Shown here: one piece after another, positions 42,790 to 54,353 of the stretch
How positions within the stretch are numbered: position 1 is the first letter of the stretch
Layout: each line of letters begins with the position of its first letter
Origin: Macrocystis pyrifera
Lineage: Eukaryota > Sar > Phaeophyceae > Laminariales > Laminariaceae
Reading direction: 5' to 3'
NCBI GenBank assembly: GCA_031763025.1
Contig: JASSKH010000029.1
Location: forward strand, 3,563,095-3,627,094
Length of the DNA: 64,000 bases
Notes under the pieces: model-generated
Told to the model about the DNA's origin: nothing
Database searches by the model: none
Seen by the model: only the letters and a program-made list of their open reading frames with translations
Made by a program: the position numbers and the translations under genes

Positions 42790-44680
42790 ATCGCCTGTGT
42801 GGGATCTGTGCCATCGATATATGGGTGGTCGTTGATGATCTGAACACATCTACCGGGTGTGGAGTCTGCACGATCTGCACTATGTACACGTGTTCATCGA
42901 ACATGCATGTACTGTGATTAACTGATGAGTGGCTTTGCATGGGTGGATCTGCATGATCTGAAAGAGATGTACGATCTGCAAGATTTGCATAATGTACATG
43001 GATCACCCTTTTTTTGGCGGTGAGATCTGCATGGTCTTAATGATTGCACTTGAATGTCATGTGTGCATGATGTGAAGTATCTGTGTGCATGATCTGAAGG
43101 ATCTATTATCTTCGCACTCCCAACTAGTTTGCCTTGGGAGACATGCGCATTCCCTATCGTTTGCACTTGTGTGCCAGGTGGGTTCTGGTTCGTCTCAATG
43201 ACATGCACATGTTTAGCCTGAAGGGAATCTCTGTGGTTACAATTTTTATAGATATGTTCCTTCGTAGTATGTGTGTGATCTGTACAATCAGTACATTCGA
43301 CCGGGATGGAATCTGTCCTATCTGCCTGATATGTACATCTTGAGCGAGGTAGGGTCTGTTCGATCTGAATGATCTGCACATGTTTATCGGTGAGTGTGAT
43401 TGATCTGCAGGATCCGTATGATCTATCTGAGTGGATGCTGTGTGATCTGTATGATCTGTACACCGGGATATGGTATGTACGATCTGCATGATAGGCACAT
43501 TTTTATCGGTGGATCTGCATGATCTGCCGGATTTGGATTATCTGCATCATCTGTTCGGTCTGCGGTATTTCTGTAGGATCTGGAGGATCTGTAAAATATA
43601 GATACTTCACACTTGTTTACAGCATGTTTAAACGGGATAGGGTCTGTTTGAGGTATATACAGATATTTCACAGGTGTGTACCTGAGTGGGATCTGAAAAG
43701 ATGTGTACATCTTTACGGGGTGTGATCTGTATGATCTGCAGGATCTGTATGATATACCTGGGTGGAATCTGTGTGATCTGCAGGATTTCTGTATGATCTG
43801 GAGGATCTATAAAATCTGGATACATCACACTTGCTTTCAGCATGTTTAGACGGTGTGGGGTCTGTATGAGGTAGATGTTTCACACGTGTGTACCTAAGTG
43901 GGAACTCGCAGGATGTCTTTATGATCTGAAGGATCTGTAAAAACAGAATACTTTACACTTGTTTACATCATATTTGGCCGAGATGGGGTCTGTAGGAGGT
44001 AGATATTTTACACGTTTGTACCTGTATGGGAACTTGATCGGTGTGGTCTCTATCTACTTGTAATCTGCAGGCTCTGTACGATTTGTAGACATGTGTGATC
44101 TGCAGGATCTATATATGATCTACCTAAGTGCAATCTGTGTCATCTGCATGATCTGTTCATCCTGACCGGGATGGGGTCCGTATGACCTGCATGATCTGCA
44201 CATATTTGTCAGTGGGTTTGCATGACCTGCAGGAAGTATATGATCTGCAGGATCTGTAATATTTGACAGGTGTATATTGGAGGGGGATATTGATGTGTGT
44301 AGTCTGTACATATTTACCGGGTGGTATTTGCATGATGAGGTAGATATGTTCACACGTGTTCATCTGAGTGGGATTTTGATCGTGAGATCTGTACATATGT
44401 GTGATCTGCAGGATCTTTATGATCTACCTGAATGAAATATATGTGATTTATATTATATATTTGAACGGGATGGGGTCGGTACGATCTGCATGATCTGCAC
44501 ATGTTTTTCGGTGGGTTTGCATGACCTGCAGGATCTGTATGATCTGTATGATCTGCAGGATCTATAATATTTTGCAGTTGTGCACCTGAGTGGGATCTTG
44601 GTGTGTGTGATCTGTGCGTTTTCACCGGGTGGGATCTGTATGATGTGCAAGAACCGCACATGTTTCGCCGGGAGAACATC
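42790..44680 (+). repeat. GATCTG-rich higher-order tandem array
   Basis: Nearly 1.9 kb is made of GATCTG words (GATCTGTATGATCTGCAGGA type) joined by longer recurring phrases such as CACATGTTTATCGGTGG, CACACGTGTGTACCTGAGTG and ACCTGAGTGGGATCT, which return every 200-300 bp. So a 10 bp basic unit is nested in a larger repeating block. All frames through it give repetitive protein text (RSCRSYRSHP on minus), which is not coding. Confidence 0.85.
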
Positions 44681-44689
44681 AAATAATCG

Positions 44690-44850
44690 ATCACAACAGA
44701 TTAACCAAGCTCAAAATTGAGTTGATGGACACGGTTAGCCCCATACACGCGCAACGCAATTAACACCCGGTACAAAATATTCTGGTACACGAAATAGCCA
44801 GGGTGTGATAAAAACATCAGTCGCACGGACCCAAAAAAACTCAAAGCAAC
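44690..44850. other. spacer between arrays
   Basis: No feature is seen in this short stretch between the GATCTG array and the CAG-rich repeats. Confidence 0.4.
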
Positions 44851-45235
44851 CTGCGCCAGCAACAACAGCAGTACCTATGCCGTGACAGAGTGCAGCAGCA
44901 GCGTCATCAGCACGAGCACCAAGATAAGCCACCGTGTGACACGGGCAAAAAAATACTTTGGGTAGGAGCAAGAAAAGGCCCCAGCAGCAACAGTAGTAGT
45001 AGCAGCTATACCGTGATTGTGCGCAGCAGTGTGCAGCAGCAGCGGCAGGAACAAGAGCAGCAAGATAAACAACCCTGTGGCACGGGCAAAAACTAAATAA
45101 GTAGGATACCAACAAGAAAAGCAACCGGTGCTAGCAACAGTAGCAGCTATAATACCGTGGTTGTGTAGCAGTGGCGGCAGCAACCACAAGAGTAGCATAA
45201 TAAGAAGCAAACTGTGTGGCGCGGGGACATTGTAC
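44850..45235 (+). repeat. tandem repeat of about 130 bp, three units, CAG-rich
   Basis: Three units share AACAGTAGTAGCAGCTATA-like text, CCGTGATTGTG, CAGCAGCAGCGG and TGTGGCACGGGCAAAAA. They begin near 44,850, 44,985 and 45,128. Minus frames are long and hydrophobic because of the repeat. Confidence 0.7.
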
Positions 45236-45359
45236 AAAGGGCAGTGAACACTCGGCTACTACACGAAACGCAATACGTGGTACAAAAATGCGATAGGAAA
45301 ATGATGAACCGCACAGAGACACTAAGAAAAGGCCACCATGGTGGATACGGCCTTTACTC

Positions 45360-45780
45360 ACGTCTTGTGGCCAAGCAGTCACGAGCACACGAGCACTCAG
45401 CAGCAGCAGCAGCAGCAGCGGCAGCAAACCTCAGCGGCACTCGAGCAACACTCGATTCGAGCAGCACTCGTACGCCTATTGTTGCTGTTCTTGTACTGCT
45501 GCGTACTGCTCGAGCAGCACTCGAACGCACGAGCATGAGTGGGTATCCAAGCCTATAGCACCGCAATAAAAAGACATGGGACCACGATCACTCGATTGCT
45601 CAGGCGCAACGAGCACGAGACGAAGACGACCACGACGTCGCCAAGCAGCCACGGGCACACGAGCACTCAGCCGCAGAGCAGGAGCACCCAGCGACGCTCG
45701 AGCAACACTCGACTAGAGCAACACGCGTGCCTGTTGTAGCTGTTGTTTTATTGCTGCAGCTCGAGCAGCATGAGCAGCAC
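45360..45780 (+). repeat. duplicated block with (CAG)n and CGAGCA-rich sequence
   Basis: The block GCCAAGCAGTCACGAGCACAC to TGTACTGCTGC (45,368-45,500) is repeated at about 45,640-45,757 with GCCAAGCAGCCACGGGCACAC. A pure CAG run of about seven sits near 45,400. Open frames here are low complexity. I do not call a gene. Confidence 0.65.
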
Positions 45781-46229
45781 AGCAGTGCTGTGTGCTGTTG
45801 AAGTTACAGCAAGAAGCGAGAAGAGCAAGATCGTTCCAGCAATAAATGCGAAGATCCGGGTAGGTTTCCAAGCCCGTTGTTGGCTTTTCGGAAGTGGGAT
45901 CCCATCCCCTGAGATTGCTTGCTGGGTCACGTGACTTTGACCACCTAGAGCATGTGCCGAGGAGCCCAGCCGAAGCCAACGGCTGCACCGTACTGCCCAC
46001 GCCGCCCCCCTGCGCGCCCCGCAGCAGGAAGCACGAGAAAAGACCCGCGGACAAACGACAAAAAAAGCGAACCATACTAATTCCGGAAAAAAACGGCAAT
46101 TTGGTACGAAGTAATTTTATTTGTACAGCACATTTTTATTTGTTCACCCGGGTTAAAATTTTGTAGTACAACTACTACTACCACTGCTGTACGTACAACC
46201 AGGTTTCACGAGGTCTGGTCTCCTGTTTT

Positions 46230-46325
46230 GGGCCTTTTTAGAACCGCAGTCCCGCTTTGCGGACAAATGACTTGGAATTAGACTGGTTTGTCCCCAAATC
46301 GGGACTGCGGTACTAAAGGGGTTAA
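46230..46325 (+). repeat. MITE-2 copy with TTAA at one end
   Basis: Its inverted ends are TTTTTAGAACCGCAGTCCC and GGGACTGCGGTACTAAAGGG followed by GTTAA. The centre matches the copy at 15.5 kb (TTGGAATTAGACTGGTTTG). Confidence 0.7.
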
Positions 46326-46798
46326 GCCATTCTGCCCCCACACGTCTGCTCGAGCTGTTACACGCTCTAAATAGTGGGTAGCAGGGATGTGAAGTTTTTG
46401 TATATAAAACGGCTTCTTGCATCATGTCAAGGCATGCAGGGAGTAGACTACACAGAACAGCAGTTAGTACTACGGCGCGATTAATGTCCTCTGTCCTGTT
46501 TACGTACTATAATACAAAACGCCAAAAAATTGTACGAGTACGCACAGGTACGCGTATTACAGTCGTCCTATAGTTTCAAATTGCCATTTTGTACCCTGCG
46601 ATACATGGACATTATTTCTCGGCCGTGTTTTGCACCACGCAGGCATCTATAGTACACAACGCCTTGTCCTGCGCACCCCTCAACTCACCGCTGTACATTG
46701 TGAGGATGTGCCCCAGTAAGGTGGCGCTCCGTACAGGCTTTTCACCAATGGCTTCGCCTCCTCGATATCGGCGCCTACCTCAGATGACGCAGCAGTAG

Positions 46799-47253
46799 CA
46801 GCCGTACCAACAACAGCAGCAAACGGGAAAGGCAGAAGGGGCTTCAATGTTGGCATCACACGAAGTGCTGCCGCCGGTCTCGGCATCTTCGTGCCTTGAG
46901 CTTTCGACAACGCCACTGAACTTGGCGCAAAGCTCAGGCTGGCATGCCGTGGAACCTGATGCTCCAGACATCTTGTGCATTGAGAGGAGCAATGGCCACC
47001 CGTAAGTGGGAGGTTCCGCGTCACTGACTGCGCACCAGTCGGTTGGCGCCTATTTTCCCGCTGTTGTGGTAGGCGTGGTGGTGGGTATGGTCCCCGCAAG
47101 GTCTCCAGACGTTCGGGCGTGTCTCAGGTGTCGGAGGGAGGGTCCCAGGGCATCGTCGAGGCCCGCAGAGGGGGAACCGGGCGACGGTGGCTCCGTTATG
47201 GCGCCCATAGGACTGCGCCTGACTGTCGTTTACCGCTCGCAACGTATAGCTAG
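46799..47253 (+). CDS. small two-exon coding unit, unrecognised
   Basis: Exon 46,799-47,001 reads MLASHEVLPPVSASSCLELS and GWHAVEPDAPDILCIERSN and ends in phase 2 at CACCC then GTAAGT. After a 70 bp intron with a pyrimidine-rich acceptor (TGTTGTGGTAG, 47,071), exon 47,072-47,253 keeps the frame (GGGYGPRKVSRRSGVSQVSE, YGAHRTAPDCRLPL) to a TAG stop. Codon pattern is good in both exons. An alternative acceptor at about 47,036 gives another open frame (VGAYFPAVVVGVVVGM) but the wrong phase. The start of the gene lies upstream and is not resolved. The tail is basic, with no known domain. Confidence 0.45.
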
Positions 47254-48045
47254 TTTAGATTGATTGTGGGTCAGAATGCAAGGGACGAGAAGGGGAGCTG
47301 TGACCTTCCGCGCTTGATCTTTTTAGGTATGACTTCATTGGAAAACCTTCTGTAGCAACCACTTGGGACACAAACGACGCCGCGACGCCACGCGCTGCGA
47401 ATTGCCCGTGTGCATTTGCGCGTTTGCGCTTTTGCGGGTTGGATTCGAAACGGGAGACACATGATATATTTTGATTTCTTCCAATATATTTACGCACACA
47501 CACAACATATACGTTTACAACTATATACATACGTATCCTGCAACTCGGGATCAGAGGTCTAGTTGTTACAAATCAGTGTTGGAGATCGTTCTGAAAACGA
47601 TGGCGATCGACTTTTTTACGGTCGGTCGCCAGCCGGAAGACGGCATCTCGACATTTTTGGCGATCTCGGGAATAGCGTCGATCTCGATTCTCACAATTTC
47701 TCTGCCGCGTTGATGCATCGCTCGTCATATCAACTGTACACCACTTAGTATACACTCATGTTTCGTGTTTAATTCTATAGACGAGTTGAAAAAAAACATC
47801 ATCGAATGATCGTGATCGCAATCGTTCGGACAGAGTTTATGATCGAGACGAAGATCGAGATGAACGACGGAATTCCCAGATCTTCGATGCAGCCAATCGA
47901 GGCTGGAATCGATTGATTCAGTGGGGATCTCGACCCAGATCTCTAACGACACTAATTATTAGTTATTCTATTACCCATGTGTGTACAGGAGTTTGTGTTA
48001 AGTATAGTACTTGTACGTATATAATTTGTACGGTAGTACACTACT
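47254..48045. other. no clear gene; CGATC-rich stretch
   Basis: 47,540-47,945 is rich in GATCG and CGATC words on both strands, which suggests worn repeats, but no unit length could be fixed. Minus ORFs here are short. Confidence 0.3.
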
Positions 48046-48151
48046 ATTACGGAAGTCCGTAGTAATAGGACCTATGGTATACATAAAAACCTATATATTC
48101 ACCTATTTTTACTAACAATATTTGGTCCTGTTAACTACGGACCCCCGTAAT
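48046..48151 (+). repeat. MITE-1, best preserved copy
   Basis: It is 106 bp long. The left end ATTACGGAAGTCCGTAGTAA mirrors the right end TTAACTACGGACCCCCGTAAT, and the AT-rich centre contains ACCTATTTTTACTAACAATA, shared with the other copies. Confidence 0.75.
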
Positions 48152-48955
48152 AATAATTTTCGCTTCTGTATGTCTATTTCATTTCCTCCTACAAACACAG
48201 CTTGCCGATGATTTGGGGAAGTTTCACTTCTTTTTTCTGGTAGAGGCGGGGCGAGGGGAGAATTGTGGTCGGTAGATAAGAACAACCTATCGCGGTCAAC
48301 ATTCCGAACTAGTCGAAGCGCCGCAATCGTGCTTTGAGCCATTGCTGCCTTGTTCTGTTGTTGGCTCGAGGTTGGACAGGATGTTATGCTAGCGTATGGA
48401 CGTTGAGATACATACGTATCTATTGTGATGTGCAGTCAATACGCACTGATACGGGCATACGAGTATCTTAGTTTTGGATATTCCGGTAAATGCAATATGC
48501 GGATATAGTACGAATGAGTCTGTCTTACTCGTAGTACGGTATGTTGTATATTCAACTTACAGTACCTCTGTCGAGGCGTTGACCGTACGTATAGCAGGGC
48601 AGCTATCGTACCATTAGGAACGTTGTTATAGGACTGTCAGCCAGTACAATAGTCCGTAGATTAGCTTATCTACCCGTAGAATGGGCATTGTGCCGGGTGA
48701 TCAGGCGAAGGTCAGCCCTACCTCGATCACTCTCCTCCACTCCCCGTTTTCCTTTTCTCTCCTCTTATTTTCCCTCTTCTCCTCTTGAAAACTGAGATCA
48801 AGATTCCTTCCATAATGACCACATAAGCGCCAATTTCAAACCATTTAAATTCTTCTCTTTACAAGTGATCTCTCTTTACAGAGACAGACCCTCGACACCC
48901 GCACCATTCTTTCATGTTACAGGTAACAAGGTTGAGTCTAATTTACGCCCGCGTC

Positions 48956-49052
48956 TTAACCCCTTTAATACTGCAGTCCCAATTGGGGGACAAAACAGTC
49001 CAATTCCAAGTGGTGTGTCCCAAAAACGGGACCGCAGTACTAAAAGAGTTGA
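48956..49052 (+). repeat. MITE-2 copy, TTAA at left end
   Basis: It starts TTAACCCCTTTAATACTGC, and its right end AGTACTAAAAGAGTTGAA is the inverted counterpart. The inner GTCCCAATTGGGGGACA and TGTCCCAAAAACGGGAC complete the inverted ends. TTAA ends and CCYTTT termini are typical of piggyBac-derived MITEs. Confidence 0.7.
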
Positions 49053-50454
49053 ACTCATAGGACCCGTCAACACATACGTATGGTACTCTGTTTTGTTACC
49101 TCTTCCCCATTTATTGTATTGTCCCTTATGACGTATGTCCCTCCTATTCGTATCTGAGATCCGGGGAAACAGAACACAAGGCCCTTCGTCTTTGCCCCCT
49201 ACGGTTAGTACCTTCATTGGTATCGCGAGAAAACTTCGAGCAGTCATGTTTTCTCTCCTCGACTCGCGAGGGATTTACGCTAATATTAATTAATAATAAC
49301 TTCATTACATGCCTATAGAAAAACAAAATGTAAAAAAAAGCAGGACGTTTGGTGGTTCCTGTCTCTCGGCCATGGAATTATAGTACGTTTTACGTATAGA
49401 ACAACCCAACGCCTGGAAAATTTTCCTGGAGCAGGAGGTTTACAAGCAAAGAGGTGCACGTTTACGTAGAGGTCATATTACAATCTTTGAGCCTGGATCT
49501 TTAGGTTGATAGGCCGTTTAGGTATTTTGCTTCCTGCTGGGATCAAGGTACGGGCGAAGACTCAAGCCAACCCCTAACCCTAACTCTATCACTATAACCC
49601 TAAACCTGACCCCAAACCGTAGCTAAAACGGGCCAAAACTGACCACAACGCGATTACATCAAACCAGAAAAATCATCGATTGCGGACGACCTTTCTGAAG
49701 GCAGGCCGCGCTACCCAATTACTATGTCAAAAACACCCCTAAAGATCCGGGCTCACAGATTGCAAAACCTAGACTCTTTACGTATGGATTCGAAGAAATA
49801 TGTGGAGTTATCTTTACAGCTGGAGAATTGTGTTGTGAATATTATAGAGACCCGCCTATATCTATACATTGAACGCGATACTAAACCTTCTACGCCGAAC
49901 TGCTGTAAGTATATCGTTTTTCGGATGGAAACCGATACGGATATTTATATCTGATTTTCATATACGTTTCCTGCTTCATGATATACTGTTTTTTCTGCGA
50001 TCCGTTCACAACGAGGAAGGACGATACGAAAAACTGGTTGTTTTCTTTTTCATTTAGTGCAAGAGGTCTCCACCGCTAATACTACCGTCGCTTCATGCAA
50101 CATACAAAACTGACTTTTATGGTTTGTCTAAGCGGATGGCATGTGGCGGGCTTTCCTCATCATTTTACACTCGGCGCCACCTATTCATCCCTCTTATAGG
50201 GGCAGGTCCTTGACACGCATAAGTATGTCAAGTTATGGCGCGCATCATGATTTCAGGTTATGACCCTCGTCTTTTCATCTACACGTCGGCGACTGGTGCC
50301 ACACAAGGATGTTACACATAGACTGCCATGGGACCATGTTTACTCGACGACATCGACACCGACGTGCATCACGTGGGTTTGACAAGGTAGTACGAGGAGG
50401 ACTGATTTCAGGTCATCACGCGCGAGAAAAGTGACGAGACTATCGTCGCGTATT
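49053..50454. other. no clear gene; short telomere-like tract
   Basis: 49,567-49,615 contains CCCTAACCCTAAC-like words in an imperfect tract of about 50 bp. A similar short CTAACCCTAACCC is at 58,460. These are too short to mark a chromosome end and may be interstitial remnants. Confidence 0.4.
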
Positions 50455-50780
50455 AGTAAATACTCCGGTTTCACGCTCTCGTGCTCTTAGCTCGTATTAG
50501 CATCAAGGTTGTGTTCACGCTTTGAGCTGTTAGTACTTCACACAACTGTGTTTGCGCTATCATGCGCAAAGATCGTTGCGATACATCTTCCATGCTGCAC
50601 GCGCGAAACGGCACGTGACTGTGTTTCTGCAATCAAACGCAAAGTTACTTTCCACACTAACTTGACGCATCACGCACGAAGGACGTCATATTACTTCTTA
50701 TATGCTGTCACAAGCAGTCATATATAGGTTTAAGCCCGTGTCGTGTTCAGGCTGCCACGTGCGAAATATCAAACTGCATA
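50455..50780 (-). repeat. minisatellite related to 29.3-29.9 kb, opposite orientation
   Basis: CCGGTTTCACGCTCTCGTG, TGTGTTTGCGCTATCATGCG and GCACGCGCGAAACGGCACG are worn reverse-complement forms of the GTGAAACCGG/GCGTGAGAGCG motifs at 29,340-29,935. Confidence 0.45.
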
Positions 50781-51490
50781 AGACACGTCCGGTAAGTGCG
50801 GAGGAACTGCAGTTCTCAAAATATGACGCGTTTTCCAGGGTTCCCTGATACCATGTAGGGTGAACCTTGCCCCGATCACGAATGTTTGGTACCACGATTA
50901 TCTTCAATAGTGATAGTACCCACACGCTTTGCACGTCGGCTACTATGCCTGACACGAGGAAAAAAACAATTCCTGCCCATACACCGACCACTTCTCTGCC
51001 TGTGAATGACACATCATCCTCTGACAAACATCTCCGACCTCTTCACCCGAGTATGGGCAACCGGACCATCGGCATCGTCATTACCTACAAGAATTGCTAT
51101 AACGACAAGCTCCTCAGTAATTACGGCCAGCAAGCATTTCCTTTTTTGTCATCGTAGCTACTTCGTGCTCAACCTCTTCAGCGTTTCCCGTGTTCCCTGA
51201 TACCGTATAGGGCGAACCTTGCCCGAATCACGAATGTTTTCGACCACGATCACTACTTCCTCGAGCAACCATCAGATTGTTCATCTCACGTCTTCCCATT
51301 ATACATAAGCTTCGATTGTATACTACTTTGTCGCCGTCGTGTCAAGCAGGTATCGATACTACCGACTACAACTATGCCACCTACGACGACAACAGCAGGC
51401 ACGAGTACGGGTATACCCGTGTGTCCAAGTTTGGAGAATTTAGGAGAAAAAATATGTGCGGTGACAGTACGTGTTTGTTCGAATTCCTAC
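50781..51490. other. duplicated 80 bp block and competing frames
   Basis: GTTCCCTGATACC..TAGGG and GAACCTTGCCC..ATCACGAATG occur at 50,838-50,890 and again at 51,189-51,240. Between them a plus frame (MFGTTIIFNSDSTHTL) and a minus frame (VVGVWAGIVFFLVSGIVADV) both look coding-like. I cannot choose. Confidence 0.35.
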
Positions 51491-51833
51491 CTTTGTGTAA
51501 TGTAGATTCAATGCGTCACCGTCAATGTCGATGCTAAACGTATTGTTGACCGTTTCTATCACGTTTTGGGGAGCGTTACACGGAACCGGACGCACTTTCG
51601 TAAAGTTCACCTGCCCGTAGCATGAGCATTGGTCCATGACGACCAGCTGAAGGCTACCTCCATTCACATCACTCCACTCGTTTCCCCCTGTTCTCTCTTT
51701 CGAGTATCTGCCTGTTCTCTCTTGAGAGACCGAAAGAACATCGAATAATACTCTGGTACCATCAACATCATACACCACGGCCCTTGTCCCTAGTCTCAGC
51801 GGGTGGTCCGTATTGATGTTGTTTGGTGTGCAG
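51491..51833 (-). CDS. coding exon, unrecognised protein
   Basis: On the minus strand it runs from an acceptor-like TTAAAAG at 51,834 to a good donor (CACAAAG then GTAGGA) at 51,491/51,490. The frame is open for about 114 codons with protein-like text: INTDHPLRLGTRAVVYDVDG, VLFDVLSVSQERTGRYSKE, SLQLVVMDQCSCYGQVNF and NTFSIDIDGDALNLHYTK. It looks like a soluble, possibly extracellular beta-rich domain with three cysteines. No family was recognised. Following exons would lie below 51,490; a membrane-like frame near 50,960 is a candidate but its splice sites were not found. Confidence 0.45.
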
Positions 51834-53049
51834 CTTTTAAGTTTTAGTCATGCAGTCCGCACGCGACGAGTTAAGTATTAGTCCGGGCCAACCCGCTGGC
51901 CGTCATGCACGGTCCAGTTCAGAAGGAGTTTTGAACGAATGGTGATCCAGGACTATTGTTTTTATTATCGTCATTGTCAAGTAGGACAGGATGGCGAGTG
52001 AGAGAGGAAGCGTGAGAGTGGGCGAGGAACACGCTTGCCTGTCTCAATCCGACCGCAACGAAAATACACATGCACATCCTGGATGAACAAGAAGCAAACC
52101 TGACAACCTTGCAGGATCTTCGATCTTCAGTTTACAAAATTGGGACTCTCCCGAGATTTGGTGTCCTGGGTTCAAAATGTATCACACCGCTATTTTAATT
52201 GGCCTACTCGTTACAGGAGACTATTTCACCTATCACTCTCGGTGTAGTCCACTACATACTAATGATTATCACTTGGGTGGTCGGTCTGTAGATTTCCTGT
52301 TTTTTTCGAGGTTATGAGGACGTGGTACTGATCGATTTGCACACCTAACGACTATTTGGTTGTGCCGTGCGTATCTCCGCAATCAGCGTTTGGCAACCAC
52401 ACTCGTACTGCGGTAACACCTCGTGCCGTTGGGTTGTGGTCTACTCGGTATAAAGGCATATTTTATGGATCAGCGCCTCGGTCAACTACTGGCTACTGGT
52501 GCGTAGCAGAGTAGGTACATGGGAAAGGGTTAAACATTCAGTGTCCATCTATGAGATTGAAGTGTTCATTCTTCAAAATGTGATCGAAGGGAAGAGTTAG
52601 AAAGGTCTTAACTACTTCCTCGTTCACGGGTTTTCGCGTAGTTCAATTTTTAGATCTATTTGTTCCTCGGATTCAATCAAGCCGCAATATTGGCATACTG
52701 CGTTTGGAGGGTCGGGTCGTTCGTGCCTGAAGAGAGAGCGGTGTATCAGCCTGCAGTTTTATTTATATCACCTTGTGGTTACCACCAGATTGGTCGTCAG
52801 ATAGTTCCCAATAGAGGCGTACTCCTCGAGGTTCAGGTGCTGTACTGTAGTTGTCAAATGTTGGTCGAAACACGGCAAACACAGTTTTTAGACAAGACCC
52901 CAGCACCAACTGAACGTATGACTCGCGGACAGCTTCAGCTCTTCTCAAGCCAATCCAACATGCTATCTCGAGGCTCGCTTCTTTTGGGGTATATGAGAGC
53001 GTCCGGTGCGCCAGAACGTCGACAACCAAAAATGATTCACCAGGTGAAT
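51834..53049. other. no clear gene upstream of duplication B
   Basis: Overlapping open frames of 179 codons (plus, 52,660-53,199) and 114 codons (minus, 52,763-53,107) exist. The minus one (RTLSYTPKEASLEIACWIGL) reads somewhat better. Neither is conserved upstream of copy A, so support is weak. Confidence 0.3.
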
Positions 53050-54353
53050 TCGTGGACCGAAACCTCGTGTTGGTTGTCCCCCGCGCGAGGGAGTGTTTCG
53101 AGCACACATTTCAACATGCAGAAGCGGCCGATGCTAGTGTTAACACGCAGTGGTGGTCCGGTCGAAAATGCGCCGACTTGGTCGCGGTTAACATGCTGAC
53201 GTCGCATTCTATATATGGCTGTGTGCGCCGGTCATCCTGTGGAAGGTTTGTTTTATCAATGCATTTAAGGGGTTTCGTGAATTGTTGGTGTACAGTTGCG
53301 TTAGTTGCACGTTTCAGTTTGCTTGTGCGGTGTGTTCACTATAATCACAGCTCAAAGGGAGCAACGGGCGAACGCTCCACACCTTTGCGAGGGACCGATC
53401 TGGGCGTTTATTTGGGGGTCTGAGTGGGCCTCTTTCGGGGTCCGGTGAGTTTGGGCGTGGGTGGAATGTTGGGTTCTGGTTCCCCCCCCTGAAAACTATG
53501 TGATTGGTATCGATGTGAAAAACATATACCGGGTACGGGAATCCATTAGTTTGAATGAAATTTGAAGACAGAGACGGGAGAGCACAGTGAGAACTTACTT
53601 CTTGAAATTACTCTTGAACAAGAGCACTACGGAAGGACAATTTACGGGCTGGAATCCGTTTTTGGTTTGTACGTCGGTGGTCTGTGGGTTGCAAGTAAGT
53701 CGTGTAACTCGTTTTGTTCGGCATGTTTAGAAGCAGGCCTATCCTCAGCTATCCCACTGATGATCGCGTGTGTTGTTTATGGAGCAAGTGTTGATGTGCA
53801 GGGCGTCCTTTTCTTTTTTTTATATCTGTTAGGCACATGTACTTGTTGCTCTCACTTGCGGTCGCTGACGTATGGCGTTGCGTACAATATATACGAGGGA
53901 AGACTTGGCACACATGCTGCTCTTACTTGCGATGGCTGATGACTTATGTTGCACACGATCTATACGAGGGCAGGCTTGCCTCATGTTCAACCCATTTGGC
54001 AATCATGGGCTCAGTACACACAACCCTTTTTAAGTAGCGTGGTGTTGACATCGACGGCCGAGGGTGTTTCCTGAACAATCCAGCCTACATACAAGATACA
54101 GGAGAAGGAGATATTGGAAAAACCTTGTGTCTGGTCTGGAACAAAACAATCTTTATTGACATTTAGAGACGTACGAAACGGTACCGTTCGTTTGTTATGG
54201 GTGTTGTGCTTTTGCAAGGGGAGCAAATAGAGGGTTGGGGGTATAACGGCTAGGCCAGCACTGAGTGTTGACGCCCCTGCTGACGCAATATCGAGCATTC
54301 CAACAGCGTCAAACCATTATTAGCAGATTTTTTTTCTGTCTCTTTTGGCGGAA

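Noticed and set aside
42918-43710. Long minus ORFs (up to 181 codons) in the GATCTG array
   Set aside because: They are translations of a tandem repeat (RSCRSYRSH-like text) and overlap in several frames.
42790-44680. Possible CRISPR-like array
   Set aside because: Units are continuous and degenerate, with no unique spacers of constant length, and the context is eukaryotic.
44735-45240. Minus ORFs of 129 and 120 codons with membrane-like text
   Set aside because: They arise from the three-unit CAG-rich tandem repeat, with Leu-rich text from CAG on the opposite strand.
46690-46790. Minus-strand KSLYGAPPYWG resembling a Copia reverse transcriptase motif
   Set aside because: The surrounding minus frame shows no other reverse transcriptase signature, and the plus strand nearby has a better spliced reading. 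A short match alone is not enough.
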